A stretch of 64,000 nt of DNA from contig CAJINV010000001.1 of the NCBI GenBank assembly GCA_905178155.1, positions 5,119,994-5,183,993 on the forward strand, read 5' to 3'. Positions 61,551-64,000 of the stretch are shown piece after piece (position 1 is the first letter of the stretch; every line of letters starts with the position of its first letter). This DNA comes from Amoebophrya sp. A120 (Eukaryota > Sar > Dinophyceae > Syndiniales > Amoebophryaceae). The notes under the pieces were generated by a model. That model saw nothing but the letters and a program-made list of their open reading frames with translations. It was not told where the DNA came from and made no database searches. The position numbers were made by a program, and so were the translations under genes.

Positions 61551-62437
61551 AGGGGAGGCGCCGCCTAACGAAATAGAAACTGAAGTGGCGCAACGCGAGG
61601 TGAGACAGTTTTCGAACAAGGCTGAGTCTCTACGTTATTTGTAGAACCTAGCGTCCAAATACCAGCTCTTGTTCTTTTTCATGATGAGTGCGAAACATTC
61701 ATAAGGGGTCTAGGTTGAGCAATGCTGCAGATGCGAAACATCTACAACACTGCCCGACCAAGGCGACCGGTTGACATAAACAAACATACCTTCCTGAAGT
61801 CAGAGACTACGCACGTAGATGCTCGCTAGTACTACTTCTTTGTTGTGCCACGCTATGCGGCAAACTACGGGAAACGCAACCAGGCGACTACAGGACGGCA
61901 GAAGCTCAGATAGCAGATATTGACACTCCAACTCACATGGTCACGGACGTTGAAAATGAAAATCAAATCAGTGCTAGAGCTACAATTTGTATTTGAGTTT
62001 CAATACTCCTTTCTTTCTAGGAAATTTTGAAGTTGTAGATGCTCGCTGAACTAAAAGAACCGGAGCAAAGTAGCTTCGAACAAGTGCAAGCTCAGTCGAG
62101 TCATCTTTATTCATAACTAAGATTTGCGCTACGGTTTTCCTTTTCTATTTCTACGTAGTGTGGTCCTTCTACAACTGGAAGTAGATGTCTGTGCAAAGCG
62201 AAGCGAGAAAATGAAAATCGCAACGAAGCAACTGCAGGTGTAGAGCTTGGACTTCTTCTTACTAAAGGCGCCTGTTGTCAAGTCTCCAATCCACACGCTT
62301 TGGCTGTGATGCGTCATGTCTAGAATCAGTGTGGACAAGGAGGCCGACGACAAAAAAAAGCTCAGTCGAAAAACAAAAAGATAGCTCATAGTAGATCTAG
62401 ATGTAGAAGCGGGGACTTTTCATACGATTCCCGTCTC

Positions 62438-62540
62438 GGCGAACATACTTCATTCTACGTGCGGCTACGAAGCGAAAATCAAACCGAGGCGAACATACTT
62501 CAGTACTACACGATAGAGGAAGCGAAAATCAAACTGAGGC
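62438..62540. repeat. Two-copy tandem repeat, 50-bp period
   Basis: GGCGAACATACTTCA...AGCGAAAATCAAAC occurs twice head to tail (at 62438 and 62488), diverged in the centre. Confidence 0.8.
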
Positions 62541-62896
62541 AAAGAATACGGTATAAAAATAAATAATAGTGATGCTGCATACGAATTTTGATTCCAATAA
62601 GTGAAAAGCGAAGTTGAAAAAGTAGATTCCGTTTCTAGAGAAGCAAAAATTGCACGACGGGTGAAACTATCAAAGGAAAACTGTGAAAATTTGGTAGCTT
62701 GCAAATCGACTTCTAGCTCTGCCCACAGGCTAATCTTACATAAGAGAAGCTTTGATTGTTATTTTGTTTTTTTCATCTTCTTGTTCTTGGAAGCTAGATA
62801 GCGAAAGCGAAACACAAATAAGAACAACGCTACTAGTAGTGCTAGCGTAACATTGACAAAATTACTACATCAAGTCTCTTTCCCGTTCTACAACAG

Positions 62897-62962
62897 ATGC
62901 TTCACGACAGAGGAGTTCTCATGCGGAGGCATCTTGTGCTTCACGACAGAGGAGGTCTCATT
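62897..62962. repeat. 18-bp direct repeat
   Basis: TGCTTCACGACAGAGGAG at 62897-62914 and 62936-62953, each followed by a similar TCTCAT. Confidence 0.85.
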
Positions 62963-63099
62963 CGAAGCTGCGCGGTGGATGCAAAACCTGATTTTTTTTT
63001 TGGAGACATGCATAAGCACGAAATAGTGATAATGAAGATATCTTGGTCATGTGGAAAACGAAAATAGGATGCTTCAGCGTTTCACTTTTTTTCTCATGA

Positions 63100-64000
63100 T
63101 CAACTTCTGTATCTGTGGTGATGGAGTTGGTGTTTGCACCTGTGCCAAAAAAACAGTTCCAAAATTGCATGCCTACTACCTGGAGGAGCACCAAAAACAA
63201 AAATGCCTTTCTTCCTTTCCCCTTTTCTTCTCTGGGGGTCTTTTTTTTCTTCACTTTACTTTTTTCTTCTTCTTTACTTCTCTTTACACTTTCTTTCTTC
63301 TCTCCACTTCTAGCATCGCGTTTTCTGTTTCTTACTATTGCCGAGCGCCTTGACTCCTGTTTCCAGCGGGACTTGAAAGGATATCTTCACCATCGGGGCG
63401 TTCTTCTCCGCGGAAGATGGCATCTCCTCCGTAATGGTCCGCCAAAAAATAATTTTGGAGCGGTCACATTTGGAAGCATCACTGCACTTCCAAAAATATT
63501 TGATGTGACTGTAGTGTGATTTGGTTTTCAGTTTCAATTTCGTTTGCAAAAGATGAAGATCGAGCGAACATTGGAACTGCATCTACCTATCATGCAAGAA
63601 TCCGAAAACAAAAAGCGAAATCGAAATGCAAATAGTAACGGCACTTCTACTAGTACTTGGACACGTGCTCAAATTTGAACTTGGATTTGCAGTGCGAGTG
63701 CTAGTGCTAGTAGACGTTGACGTAGCATGAAGATGAACATCAAAAAATAAATAACAGTAAATACCTGAGTCCCAAACTATGGGCCTGCGGACCACCCTTC
63801 GGGAACTGCCAGTTTCCTTGGAACCGCTTCTCGCTGGGGTTGAAGAAGAGCTTGTCGATGGAGAAGTCGACGCCGTCGCCGATTTTACCGATGTCGTACA
63901 TCGTGTTGTCCGGTTTCACTAATATCCGCAACTTGTGTAATAACTCATGATGCTTATCTAATTCCGGGTCGGTCAAGTGCGAAAACTCGGACGGGACACA
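63100..64000 (-). CDS. Partial gene running off the window's right end
   Basis: The 5' part lies beyond base 64000. Exon 64000-63765 encodes a protein-like segment (TMYDIGKIGDGVDFSIDKLF, GNWQFPKGGPQAHSLGL) with donor AG/GTATTT. Exon 63481-63336 follows in frame (KIIFWRTITEEMPSSAEKN) with acceptor TGCAG/T and donor A/GTAAGA. A final exon 63179-63100 (acceptor CCAG/GT) is possible and would end at TGA 63100, but its His/Arg-rich product is less convincing. No family recognised. Confidence 0.5.

Larger units (their letters stand above)
59748..63099. other. Gene-free, repeat-bearing stretch of 3.3 kb
   Basis: The largest gap without a gene. It contains a degenerate repeat block (61291-61550), a two-copy 50-bp tandem repeat, an 18-bp direct repeat, scattered copies of GAAAATGAAAATCAAATC (about 61042 and 61954; shorter forms near 62209, 62471 and 62521) and one undetermined base at 61167. 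No frame has protein character. Confidence 0.5.

Overview
The window looks like nuclear DNA of an alveolate, most likely a dinoflagellate. The best fit is a syndinian parasite of the Amoebophrya type; this is inferred from genome style, since no marker gene is present. Three things point that way. Every supported gene lies on the minus strand, a one-way gene array. The genes are split by ordinary GT-AG introns. Nine genes also carry 21 short insertions with terminal inverted repeats (TIRs) and 5-bp target duplications. Removing each insertion plus one copy of its target repeat restores the reading frame. Introners with inverted and direct repeats and non-canonical ends have been reported from Amoebophrya and other dinoflagellates.

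Layout, left to right, all genes read right to left. 1-125 is alternating C/G-rich simple sequence. 748-1206 is a small unknown gene. 1301-8280 is a very large HEAT-type condensin-like subunit. 9382-17062 is an apparently full-length non-LTR retrotransposon (ORF1 plus endonuclease-RT-RNase H ORF2) with a 14-bp target-site duplication and an A-rich tail. 18027-24758 is a full-size ABCG/PDR transporter (nine exons, four introners). 26280-31363 is a kinesin (eight exons, four introners). 32567-34198 is a protein with a CW-like zinc finger. 35154-38411 is an unknown helical, armadillo-like protein (nine exons). 40150-42502 is a PUB-domain protein. 43503-45367 is an unknown 320-residue protein. 45533-45895 is a secreted prolyl-hydroxylase-like fragment. 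46628-47455 is an unknown single-exon protein. 48346-49795 is a cysteine-rich protein. 50428-51117 is a nucleotidyltransferase-fold protein. 51760-53760 is a large unknown single-exon protein. 54750-55754 is an SR-like protein with a possible SURP module. 57020-57763 is a small membrane protein with two introners. 58749-59747 is a small unknown gene. 59.8-63.1 kb holds only simple and tandem repeats and one N. A partial gene runs off the right end.

The genes form no operon-like pathway; they are a mix of chromosome, cytoskeleton, membrane and unknown functions. The unifying feature is the introner system. At least seven TIR types share one architecture: TAT...ATA ends, a 5-bp duplication, 150-581 bp length, and a repeated internal motif close to GCATGACAAATC. 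For eight genes the exon lengths I worked out by hand sum exactly to a multiple of three, which supports both the gene models and the element boundaries. Of the 16 elements with perfect 5-bp duplications, only one could be removed exactly with GT-AG ends.
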